A DNA stretch of 40,127 nt. Source: Chitinophagaceae bacterium. GTDB taxonomy: Bacteria > Bacteroidota > Bacteroidia > Chitinophagales > Chitinophagaceae. How positions within the stretch are numbered: position 1 is the first letter of the stretch; each line of letters begins with the position of its first letter. The notes under the pieces were generated by a model, which did not search any database, had not been told where the DNA came from, and saw only the letters and a program-made list of their open reading frames with translations. This document shows, piece by piece, positions 8,761 through 16,048 of this stretch. The translations under genes were made by a program, and so were the position numbers. Location of the stretch: assembly GCA_947452925.1 (NCBI GenBank), contig CANGFK010000004.1, forward strand, positions 1-40,127, read 5' to 3'.

Positions 8761-8928
8761 AGGTGGCGACCTTTATCGTTCAGGTGGTCACCCATTGCGA
8801 AAAGGTGGTCACCTTTTTCATTTAGGTGAAGACCTTTTACAAAAAGGTGGGGATTTTTATCATTTAGGTGGCCACCTTTATTGTTTGGGTGAGCACCTAG
8901 ATGAATTAGGGGAAGGTATTTTGGTTTA
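8761..8928. repeat. 21-bp-phased palindromic tandem array A
   Basis: The word AGGTG recurs at exactly 8761, 8782, 8803, 8824, 8845 and 8866, then GGGTG at 8887 and AGGGG at 8908. The unit is about AGGTGGNNACCTTT plus 7 variable bases, and AGGTNNNNACCT is an internal dyad. Alternate units resemble each other in the tail (TTTCATT versus GCGAAA/ACAAAA), a weak 42-bp period. Because 21 is a multiple of 3, one minus-strand frame stays open as heptads of the form HLNDKG-x; I do not take this as proof of coding. It lies between the MBL-hydrolase stop and the promoter of the next gene. Confidence 0.85.
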
Positions 8929-8958
8929 AGAACTGGTGGATGAATGGTATTGAGGGTA

Positions 8959-8966
8959 TATATTTG
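8959..8966 (+). promoter_or_regulatory. Candidate Bacteroidota -7 box (TATATTTG)
   Basis: TATATTTG fits the Bacteroidota sigma-A -7 consensus TAnnTTTG and lies 25 bases before the start of the lipoprotein gene at 8992. No convincing -33 TTTG stands at the usual distance, so the call is weak. Confidence 0.35.
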
Positions 8967-8991
8967 TGCTAGTAATCAACACCAATAAGTC

Positions 8992-9366
8992 ATGAAAGTA
9001 TTTTCTATATTGTCTTTGTTTTTTATTGCAACCTCTTGTAATTTAGGTGATAGTAAATCAATAAATGACTTATTAAATCACACAAATAAAGTAAGGCTGA
9101 TTAGAATTTTTAATAGCGATACATTAACTCATGACATCGTTGACAAAGAAGGAATTGAAATTTTTAAAGAAATTATTGATGTCAGAGACTATAATTTGCC
9201 TAAAAGTGTAGTGGGTGGTGAGATAATCTATATGTCTAATAATAAAGTTCTTTTGAGGGCATCTGTTACAGATCAAGGCATAGAATATAGTTTTAATAAT
9301 AAATTCTTTCATGAAAGATTCACTTACAGGGCTGGAATGTATTTTTCTGAGATTTGGCAACGATAA
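8992..9366 (+). CDS. Small lipoprotein, unknown function
   Basis: 124 residues beginning with a short lipoprotein signal (MKVFSILSLFFIATSCNLG) whose lipobox ends in C16. The mature part has no domain that I recognise: it alternates acidic helices and strands (KVRLIRIFNSDTLTHDIV) and ends FSEIWQR. Probably attached to the inner face of the outer membrane or to the inner membrane. It stands alone between the 21-bp array and feoB. Confidence 0.6.
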   Translation: MKVFSILSLFFIATSCNLGDSKSINDLLNHTNKVRLIRIFNSDTLTHDIVDKEGIEIFKEIIDVRDYNLPKSVVGGEIIYMSNNKVLLRASVTDQGIEYSFNNKFFHERFTYRAGMYFSEIWQR

Positions 9367-9580
9367 TACAAGGATAAGATTAACAATCAAATTGTCGACA
9401 TAAAATTTCACTACATCCGCTTTCTTTCTGCCCCTTTCCTTCTTCCCTCCTTCATGCCTAAACCTTATCCCTTACGCCTTATCCCTCCCTCTCCTTAAAG
9501 CAATTCTTTCCCGATTCTGATACTCCCAATTACCCATATCGTAATGTTATACCATTCCGTAGGGTTACATTTGCCGCTAA

Positions 9581-11698
9581 TTGAAAAATACACCCTTACA
9601 TATCGCACTGGTAGGCAACCCAAACAGTGGTAAAACGTCGCTGTTCAATGCATTAACAGGACTCAACCAACAGGTTGGCAACTTCCCAGGCGTTACCGTC
9701 GATAAGAAAACAGGGTTTATTAATCTCGATGACGAAATCAAAGCCGAACTTATAGACCTTCCCGGTACTTATAGCCTCTATCCTCGCCGTGCCGATGAAT
9801 GGGTAGCGTACAAAGTATTGATGAATGCCGACACCGAAGAAGTAAAACCCGATCTGGTTTTGCTTGTTGCCGATGCTAGCAACCTCAAACGTAACCTCCT
9901 CTTTTGTAGTCAGATACTAGACCTTAAGATTCCGGTAGTATTGGCTTTGACCATGAACGACCTGGCAGAAAAGAAAGGAATCAAGATAGATGTCAATGGA
10001 TTGGCAACCGATTTGGGCGTTCCGGTTGTCTTGGTCAATCCGAGGAAGAACAAAGGGCTTTCCGAATTAAAAAAAGTCTTGGCAAGGGCGTCTAAAGCTA
10101 CCAGCAAAAAATTTCAACGTTACTTTATCGATGCCGAAAAGCTTGCACCAAAAGCCATTGCTGATGTGCAAAAGCTCTTTCCTCAATTGAGTGACTATGC
10201 TGCCATACATTATCTCATAAATCACGAAAACTTCCCTTTGTCCGACCCACAACAGGAAGCCATTGAGCAGATTGAAATAGATAATAACTTCAATCCCACC
10301 AAAACGCAGGCAGAAGAAATAATGCAACGCTACCAACGTATCAAGACTACGATGGGGCAAAATGTGGTAGAACCCGATCCGCTAGAGAAAAAACTCTTTA
10401 CAGAAAAGCTCGACAACATATTGCTTCACCGTACGTGGGGCTATCTGATTCTCATCACAGTATTGTTCCTCTTGTTCCAAAGTATATTCTGGTTAGCACA
10501 GTTCCCAATGGACGGTATCGAATGGGTATTTCAACAGTTAGCCACTTACCTCAACAATCAATTGCCCGCAGCTTGGTGGAGCGATTTGTTGGTGAATGGT
10601 TTAGTAGCCGGTCTCAGTGGCATCATGGTTTTCATTCCCCAAATAATGATTTTATTTGGATTGATTACCCTCTTGGAAGACACCGGATACATGGCGCGCA
10701 TTAGTTTCCTGACTGATAAACTTATGCGCAAAGTTGGACTCAATGGCAAAAGCGTCATGCCCATGATTAGTGGTTTTGCCTGTGCCGTTCCTGCCATCAT
10801 GAGTACCCGTAACATAGAAAACAAAAAGGAACGGCTACTCACCATCCTCATCACCCCACTCATGAGTTGTAGTGCAAGACTTCCGGTCTATACTATCCTC
10901 ATCTCATTGGTCATCGACAATAAATATTATTTCGGTTTCCTCAGCCTGCAAGGGCTGGTGATGATGGCACTCTATCTTTTAGGCACTGTGATGGCACTCA
11001 TAGTCAGTTTTGTAGCCAAATGGTTTATCCATATCAAAGAAAAAAGCTTTTTCATACTCGAATTGCCCGTTTACCGTAGTCCTCGTTGGAAGAATGCAGG
11101 TATTACCATGGTCGAAAAAGCAAAGATTTTTGTTAGGGATGCAGGAAGGGTAATCATTACCATCAGCCTCTTGTTATGGTTTCTCAGTTCTTTTGGACCC
11201 GGCAACAGAATAGCCAATCTCAAGGACAAGTACACCATTGCTGTTCAACAGCACCCCGAACAGAAGAATGAGCTGAACAAACAATTATCTTCAGAGAAGC
11301 TACAGAATTCCTATGCGGGCATTTTAGGAAAAGCCATTGAACCGGCTATCAAACCATTAGGTTATGATTGGAAAATTGGCATTGCCCTTATCACTTCTTT
11401 TGCTGCGCGCGAAGTTTTTGTGGGCACAATGGCAACGCTTTATAGTGTAGAAGAAGAAAATAATTCGTCTCTTCGCGAAAAGTTACAGGCTGCTCGTCAC
11501 CCCGATGGCAGCAAGGTCTATACCCTACCTGCAGCACTTTCGTTGATGGTGTTTTATGTGTTAGCCATGCAATGTATGAGCACGCTCGCTGTGGTAAAGC
11601 GTGAAACCAAAAGCTGGAAATGGCCCGTCATACAATTCGTGTACATGACTTTACTGGCCTATTCAATGAGTTGGTTGGTCTATCATCTATTTTCATAG
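9581..11698 (+). CDS. feoB: Ferrous iron transporter FeoB
   Basis: 705 residues, the normal FeoB length. The N-terminal G domain has G1 GNPNSGKT (12-19), the G2 region GNFPGVTV (33-40) and G3 DLPG (59-62). G4 reads LTMNDLAEKKG, with Thr where the usual NxxD has Asn. The membrane part carries the Gate signatures (ISGFACAVPAIMSTR, LMSCSARLPVYT) and a C-terminal second Gate domain. It imports Fe(II) across the inner membrane. The start must be the TTG at 9581: a stop codon precedes it directly, and the next in-frame ATG falls after the P-loop. A TACATTTG box at 9566-9573 would place transcription start almost at the start codon, so a leaderless mRNA is possible. No feoA is adjacent; an FeoA-like gene lies at 23521. 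Confidence 0.93.
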   Translation: MKNTPLHIALVGNPNSGKTSLFNALTGLNQQVGNFPGVTVDKKTGFINLDDEIKAELIDLPGTYSLYPRRADEWVAYKVLMNADTEEVKPDLVLLVADASNLKRNLLFCSQILDLKIPVVLALTMNDLAEKKGIKIDVNGLATDLGVPVVLVNPRKNKGLSELKKVLARASKATSKKFQRYFIDAEKLAPKAIADVQKLFPQLSDYAAIHYLINHENFPLSDPQQEAIEQIEIDNNFNPTKTQAEEIMQRYQRIKTTMGQNVVEPDPLEKKLFTEKLDNILLHRTWGYLILITVLFLLFQSIFWLAQFPMDGIEWVFQQLATYLNNQLPAAWWSDLLVNGLVAGLSGIMVFIPQIMILFGLITLLEDTGYMARISFLTDKLMRKVGLNGKSVMPMISGFACAVPAIMSTRNIENKKERLLTILITPLMSCSARLPVYTILISLVIDNKYYFGFLSLQGLVMMALYLLGTVMALIVSFVAKWFIHIKEKSFFILELPVYRSPRWKNAGITMVEKAKIFVRDAGRVIITISLLLWFLSSFGPGNRIANLKDKYTIAVQQHPEQKNELNKQLSSEKLQNSYAGILGKAIEPAIKPLGYDWKIGIALITSFAAREVFVGTMATLYSVEEENNSSLREKLQAARHPDGSKVYTLPAALSLMVFYVLAMQCMSTLAVVKRETKSWKWPVIQFVYMTLLAYSMSWLVYHLFS

Positions 11699-11770
11699 GT
11701 AGAAAAATAGGATGTAGAAAGTACAAACTACATTACTACAATATTTCATACTTCATATCTCCTATTTCTT

Positions 11771-11862
11771 TTTGGCGTGTCCCCGCAGCACGGGGTCGGG
11801 CTTTCCGTTCCAATCTTTTTGCCCAGGGCAGCAAAAAGGATTTCCACTACACTCCCTCACGT
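11771..11862 (+). repeat. Conserved dispersed non-coding element (GGGTCGGGC...CAAAAAGGATTT type)
   Basis: A GC-richer block containing GTCCCCGCAGCACGGGGTCGG, then CTTTCCGTTCCAATC, a perfect CTTTTTGC / GCAAAAAG hairpin around CCAGG, and GATTTCCACTACACTCCCTC. I recognise this word order from intergenic regions of many Bacteroidota (memory, not searched). The two hairpins suggest a structured RNA or a mobile non-coding repeat. No ORF is supported across it. Confidence 0.6.
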
Positions 11863-11915
11863 ACTAGTCAATCCGGCTCACAATACACATAAAACACCCC
11901 CTTTGCACCTTTTAT

Positions 11916-12374
11916 TTTCCGCAATACCATCAAAGAAACTGCTTTTGTTCCCCAAAATTGGCGGCAACCTCCAAAAGGAACCTGTTACACACCCTGTTTT
12001 TAAATACAAGTTGTAAAAGGAGTTCCTTATGCAACTTGTATTTGAAGGCAAGCACCAAAAGAAGCTTGTTGCACTACTTGCCCCCACGGCAACTTGTGCG
12101 AGGAACTCCTTACACAAGTTGCCAGCATTTCCAGAGGTTGTAAGAAAGTCCCACGGCATATAATTTAAAATTCAGACACCAAAAGGAGTTCCTTTTATAC
12201 CTTGCCTTTAAATACAATGGCTGTGGGACTTTTTTTGAGGCATTGCGCATAAATACAACCATCAGAAGGAGTTCTTTTTAGTGATTGCAGATAAAGGCAA
12301 GCTATTAAAAAAGTTCCTTTTTGTATTTGTGCTTAACAATAAGATGTCGAAGGAGTTTCGGAAAGAGATTAGTT
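11916..12374. repeat. 21-bp-phased tandem array C with 42-bp higher-order unit
   Basis: About 22 units. Two unit types alternate: type 1 starts AGTTCCTTT (12021, 12187, 12270, 12312, 12354; degenerate at 12063, 12105, 12147 and 12228), and type 2 is about TTAAATACAAGTTGTAAAAGG minus its last base (12000, 12042, 12084, 12126, 12249, 12291, 12333). Upstream units at 11937, 11958 and 11979 are more decayed. Type junctions give the palindrome AAAAGGAGTTCCTTTT. Phase is exact except for two 1-bp losses between 12147 and 12228. The array fills much of the gap between feoB and the GH31 gene; overlapping open frames on both strands follow from the multiple-of-three period. Confidence 0.75.
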
Positions 12375-12432
12375 TATGCTGTAGGTTGTAAATTGGATTG
12401 CGTTTGAAGTAGGGGAGTATACTTACTAAATA

Positions 12433-12515
12433 AATGTACCGTTAGGTACGGTATATTGGTAGCAAACAACCCTACAATTACATTAAAGTGCCGTAGGCAC
12501 GACATATTGTTTTGA
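12433..12515 (+). repeat. Left copy of a GTGCCGTAGGCACGA-type dispersed repeat
   Basis: Contains two small palindromes in order: GTACCGTTAGGTACGGTATATTGGTAG cut to its core TACCGTTAGGTA, then GTGCCGTAGGCACGACATATT. The same order occurs in inverse orientation at 12768-12851. Words of this kind are widespread between genes of Bacteroidota (memory, not searched). Confidence 0.65.
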
Positions 12516-12597
12516 TTTACAGAACAAATGCCTCATCTATTCCTATAATGACTATCCGCTTGTTGGTAATTCACTTTAATCTTGTGCATAATCTAGC

Positions 12598-12702
12598 CGT
12601 CATTTCGACGATAGGAGAAATCTAACCGAATAATATGGCTGGTTTCAATTGTATAATTGCGCAATTAATCAGGATTAGATTTCTCCTATCGTCGAAATGA
12701 CG
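12598..12702. repeat. Perfect 28-bp inverted repeat (CGTCATTTCGAC family)
   Basis: Arms 12598-12625 and 12675-12702 are perfectly complementary over 28 bp, beginning CGTCATTTCGACGATAGGAG, with a 49-base spacer. A second inverted pair, ATAATGANTATCCGCTTGTT..., lies just outside at 12545-12568 and 12727-12750 (23 of 24 matching). The core is the same family as the second palindrome of the repeat at 1-480. Confidence 0.8.
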
Positions 12703-12767
12703 TTCCTTTGGGTTCGAGAAACTTAGTACCAACAAGCGGATACTCATTATTCCTATTTATTATCCAA

Positions 12768-12851
12768 CATGTCGTCCCAAATGGGACTTTAAGAATTTCT
12801 TATTACTAACCTTCTACCAATATTTCGTACCTAACGGTACTTGACTACAAT
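12768..12851 (-). repeat. Right, inverted copy of the dispersed repeat at 12433-12515
   Basis: Read on the minus strand it gives AAGTACCGTTAGGTACGAAA, TATTGGTAGAA, and further on TAAAGTCCCATTTGGGACGA, the same order as the left copy. Together with the left copy it encloses the nested inverted repeats at 12545-12750, making a symmetric 420-bp structure 100 bases upstream of the GH31 gene. Confidence 0.6.
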
Positions 12852-12950
12852 AATTTCAATCTCTTATTATCATTGATTTTTATTTTTGTGTAATTATTAC
12901 ACATTAATACAGCATCTACGCCTTATTTTTATCAATCAATTACTTGTTTT

Positions 12951-15278
12951 ATGAAAAAGATACTTCTGCCTTTGCTTTTTTTATTGGTTAATTCAACCAT
13001 ATTCTCCCAAACTACTCACCTCAAAACGGAGGATGGTTCGTTTACTTTTATTCCGCTTCGAGAAAATATCATCAAAGTAACATTTCAGCCCATTGGTTAT
13101 ACCCATAATGAAAACATCAGTGATGCAGTCATCTTAAAACCGACTACTATTCCTTATAAATGTTCGGTTGTGCAAAATGGTAACACTGTTTTGGTGAATA
13201 ATACCGTTACAATTGCTGGCACGCACCATACAAATAACTTCAATAGCTTTTATTTTAGTCTATCTCCCGATGAAAAGATATTTGGTGGGGGAGAGAGGGC
13301 GTTGCCTCTAGACAGAAGGGGGTACAAATTGGACCTATACAATGCTCCTTGGTATGGATATGGCGAGGGTGCGGACCATCTGAACTATAGCGTACCCTTT
13401 TTTACTTCCTCTAGGGGATATGGGCTCTTTTTTGACAACCCATCGAGGGGATATGTGGATATTGGCAAGAAAGATTCATCGGTTTTGGAGTATGGTGCTG
13501 CAAGTGGCGAGCTTACTTTCTATATTATTCTAGGAAAAGACTACAAAACAATTCTACAGAACTACTATTCTCTCACTGGTACACAACCTTTGCCCCCACG
13601 TTGGGCATTGGGCAACCTTATGAGTAGGTTTGGCTACACCAGCGAGGCACAAGTGAAATCTATTTACGGTAAGATGAAGAATGATAACATCCCGGTTGAT
13701 GGTGTTATCTTCGATTTGTTTTGGTTTGGCGATAGTATCAAAAACGGTTTGGGCAATCTGGATTGGGTTAACAAAACAAAGTGGCCTGATCCTAAAGGTA
13801 TGATTGCCGGTTTTAGAAAAAACAATGTAAATACCATCCTAGTAACAGAACCTTTCGTTGTAAAAAATACATTGGCATATAATAGTTCAAAGCCTTACCT
13901 GGCAACGGACAGTATTGGTAATCCTGATCAGATTTCTGAGTTCTATTTTGGCAATGCAGGCTTGGTTGACATCTTTAGGAAAGATTCAAAAGACTGGTTT
14001 TGGACGTATTATAAAAAACAAATGACATTAGGCGTAGAAGGTTGGTGGGGAGATTTGGGAGAACCCGAAATGCATCCGACCGCTATGTTCCATAACTTGA
14101 AAGATTTTGGATTTAAAAGACCCTTTTCCGCAGATGAAGTGCATAATGTGTACGGACACAACTGGACTAAAATGTTATTTGATAAATATGCCACAGATTA
14201 TCCCAACAAAAGATTGTTTAGCTTGAATAGAAGCGGGTTTGCAGGTACCCAACGATATAGTATTTTCCCTTGGACGGGCGATGTAAGCAGAAGTTGGAGT
14301 GGATTGAAAGCACAATTACCCGTTTTGTTGGGCATGAGTATGAGTGGCGTTCCTTATGTGCATAGTGATGCAGGTGGTTTTGCAGGTGGGGAGGGAGATA
14401 ATGAATTATATGTCCGTTGGTTGCAATTGGCAGCTTTTACGCCCATCTTCAGACCACATGGTACCGCTTTATTTGAGGTTGATAAGCAAGCTTTTAGTTT
14501 TCCTTCCGAGCCTGCATTAATTGATGAGCCATATAAAACCATCGCTAAAAAGGTAGTAAACCAACGTTACCAGTTTTTGGCGTACAATTACACACTAGCA
14601 TTCCAACAAACCCGCAATAAACAACCGCTTATGCGCCCAATGTATTATGAGAATCCAACAGATTCCATTGCTTGCGCTACCGGTGACGAATATTACTGGG
14701 GAGAGAACATTATTGTGGCACCCGTGTTGGAAAAGGCTACCAACTTCAAAAAGGTTTATCTGCCAAAAGGCGTCTGGTACAACTATAACACGAAAGAAAA
14801 GGAGAAAGGAGAAAAACAATTTAAAGAACCAGTCTCACTTGACGCTATTCCCATTTATGTAAAAGCAGGAACAATTTTGCCACTCTATAAAGAGACGGTT
14901 TTTACCAGCACAACGGCTCTTAAGAATGATAAATTAACGATAGAATACTATCCTTCAGAGGAAAAGTCTGCCTATACGCTTTATCTTGACGATGGAACAA
15001 GCAAGAATGCCTTGGTTTCAAATCAGTATGAATTGATCTCCTTTTCTGCACAGACGGTTGCAGAAAAAGGTTACCGTTTTTCCATCAACTCCAACCAAGG
15101 AAACTACAAAGGGAAACCAGTAAGCACTCTTTTTACTTTATCAATAGTGCAAACGAAGGCCTTTAAAAATGTATTTGTCAATGGAATAAAACAAAATACC
15201 TCAGTAGATTATACCAACAACACCCTGTGTTTTCCAATCAGGTTCACTGGCTCACCATTAAAGATAGAAGTGAAGTAA
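12951..15278 (+). CDS. Secreted GH31 alpha-glycosidase
   Basis: 775 residues with a signal peptide (MKKILLPLLFLLVNSTIFSQ). The GH31 N-terminal beta-sandwich (YKLDLYNAPWYGYGEGADH) leads into the catalytic barrel from about residue 210 (LPPRWALGNLMSRFGYTSE). The predicted nucleophile is D368 in WWGDLGEPE and the acid/base D444 in WTGDVSRSW; PYVHSDAGGF and FTPIFRPHG are further family blocks. C-terminal beta domains follow (GTILPLYKE, YTLYLDDG). It hydrolyses alpha-linked glucosides or xylosides in the periplasm or outside the cell; the exact substrate cannot be read from sequence. It stands alone, with no SusCD pair nearby, and ends in a strong terminator. Confidence 0.88.
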   Translation: MKKILLPLLFLLVNSTIFSQTTHLKTEDGSFTFIPLRENIIKVTFQPIGYTHNENISDAVILKPTTIPYKCSVVQNGNTVLVNNTVTIAGTHHTNNFNSFYFSLSPDEKIFGGGERALPLDRRGYKLDLYNAPWYGYGEGADHLNYSVPFFTSSRGYGLFFDNPSRGYVDIGKKDSSVLEYGAASGELTFYIILGKDYKTILQNYYSLTGTQPLPPRWALGNLMSRFGYTSEAQVKSIYGKMKNDNIPVDGVIFDLFWFGDSIKNGLGNLDWVNKTKWPDPKGMIAGFRKNNVNTILVTEPFVVKNTLAYNSSKPYLATDSIGNPDQISEFYFGNAGLVDIFRKDSKDWFWTYYKKQMTLGVEGWWGDLGEPEMHPTAMFHNLKDFGFKRPFSADEVHNVYGHNWTKMLFDKYATDYPNKRLFSLNRSGFAGTQRYSIFPWTGDVSRSWSGLKAQLPVLLGMSMSGVPYVHSDAGGFAGGEGDNELYVRWLQLAAFTPIFRPHGTALFEVDKQAFSFPSEPALIDEPYKTIAKKVVNQRYQFLAYNYTLAFQQTRNKQPLMRPMYYENPTDSIACATGDEYYWGENIIVAPVLEKATNFKKVYLPKGVWYNYNTKEKEKGEKQFKEPVSLDAIPIYVKAGTILPLYKETVFTSTTALKNDKLTIEYYPSEEKSAYTLYLDDGTSKNALVSNQYELISFSAQTVAEKGYRFSINSNQGNYKGKPVSTLFTLSIVQTKAFKNVFVNGIKQNTSVDYTNNTLCFPIRFTGSPLKIEVK

Positions 15279-15289
15279 CCATATAATAA

Positions 15290-15326
15290 AATAACCCGAT
15301 TGACTAGATCAATCGGGTTATTTTCT
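15290..15326 (+). terminator. Strong bidirectional terminator
   Basis: A 13-bp perfect stem ATAACCCGATTGA / TCAATCGGGTTAT (15291-15303, 15309-15321) with a 5-base loop, a T-run on the plus side and A-rich sequence before it. It serves the convergent GH31 and DUF2480 genes. Confidence 0.9.
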
Positions 15327-15351
15327 AAACGTATAACGTAATACTTAAAAC

Positions 15352-15867
15352 CTACAACTCTTTTGCTTTCTTATAAATAGGTACTGTGCTGCACGGTTCT
15401 CCATACATGATGCTCTTTGCAAAAGGCCTGAGCTTTGCAGTAACTTCTACATAAGCACTTTCTGGTATGGATACCTCTCCACAACCTTTTACCACCACTC
15501 TTTTATCCAAATATTCCTCTCCTTTAAAGTTCGTGAGTTTTCTTGTTATCAAGGTAGAGATTAACTGCGCTTCATCCCCAAAAACAACCTCTTTAGCCAC
15601 AGGTTGCAGGTAATTAGCCGCCAACATATACGCCCACATTGGTATGACGGCATCTGCGGTACAAGTTACGGCCACATATTTACCCTGATATTTTTCCCAT
15701 TCGGTTGTTTGTAACGCTGCACGGTAGTCCTTTTCTTTTAGAATCAATCCCATAAAAAGATAGTCCTTCAAATCAAAAACTACTATCTCTCCTTTTGGAT
15801 AAAACTCCTCCAGGTCTAATGTTATAATGCCGCTTTCTGCTACTTTATTTACGATGACTGTTTCCAT
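15352..15867 (-). CDS. DUF2480 family protein
   Basis: 171 residues, soluble, matching the Bacteroidota-specific DUF2480 family along its length: an N-terminal NKVAESGIITLDLEEF, a middle ALQTTEWEKYQGKYVAVTC, PMWAYMLAANYL, and a C-terminal VVVKGCGEVSIPESAYVEVT. Two cysteines (TCTAD, KGCG) are conserved-looking and could bind a metal, but no function is established. It lies convergent to the GH31 gene; a symmetric terminator separates it from the PpiD-like gene upstream. Confidence 0.8.
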   Translation of the reverse strand: METVIVNKVAESGIITLDLEEFYPKGEIVVFDLKDYLFMGLILKEKDYRAALQTTEWEKYQGKYVAVTCTADAVIPMWAYMLAANYLQPVAKEVVFGDEAQLISTLITRKLTNFKGEEYLDKRVVVKGCGEVSIPESAYVEVTAKLRPFAKSIMYGEPCSTVPIYKKAKEL

Positions 15868-15972
15868 GACTAATGATGATTAAACTGATTTGAATGAAAG
15901 AAATGATTTAGTTGGTTTAATGCGAAAGTACAGTCATCCTTACAATTTTTGTTTTCGGTAATTGCAAAAAAT

Positions 15973-16006
15973 AAGAAGCCGTCCTTTTAAATAAGGACGG
16001 CTTCTT
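15973..16006. terminator. Terminator of the PpiD-like gene
   Basis: A 14-bp perfect stem AAGAAGCCGTCCTT / AAGGACGGCTTCTT (15973-15986, 15993-16006) with a 6-base loop, flanked by T-runs that make it work in both directions. It ends the minus-strand gene whose stop is at 16049. Confidence 0.85.
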
Positions 16007-16048
16007 AATTATTTTTATCTCCTTTATTCCCCTTTAGGGGTTAGGGGC

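Noticed and set aside
8761-8928. CRISPR array
   Set aside because: The repeats are palindromic 21-mers that vary throughout, with no constant repeat plus unique 30-bp spacers, and there are no cas genes.
11777-12159. ORFs of 60 to 93 codons on both strands across the feoB-GH31 gap
   Set aside because: They overlap array C and the dispersed hairpin element, start at arbitrary codons, and have no domain; they follow from the 21-bp period.
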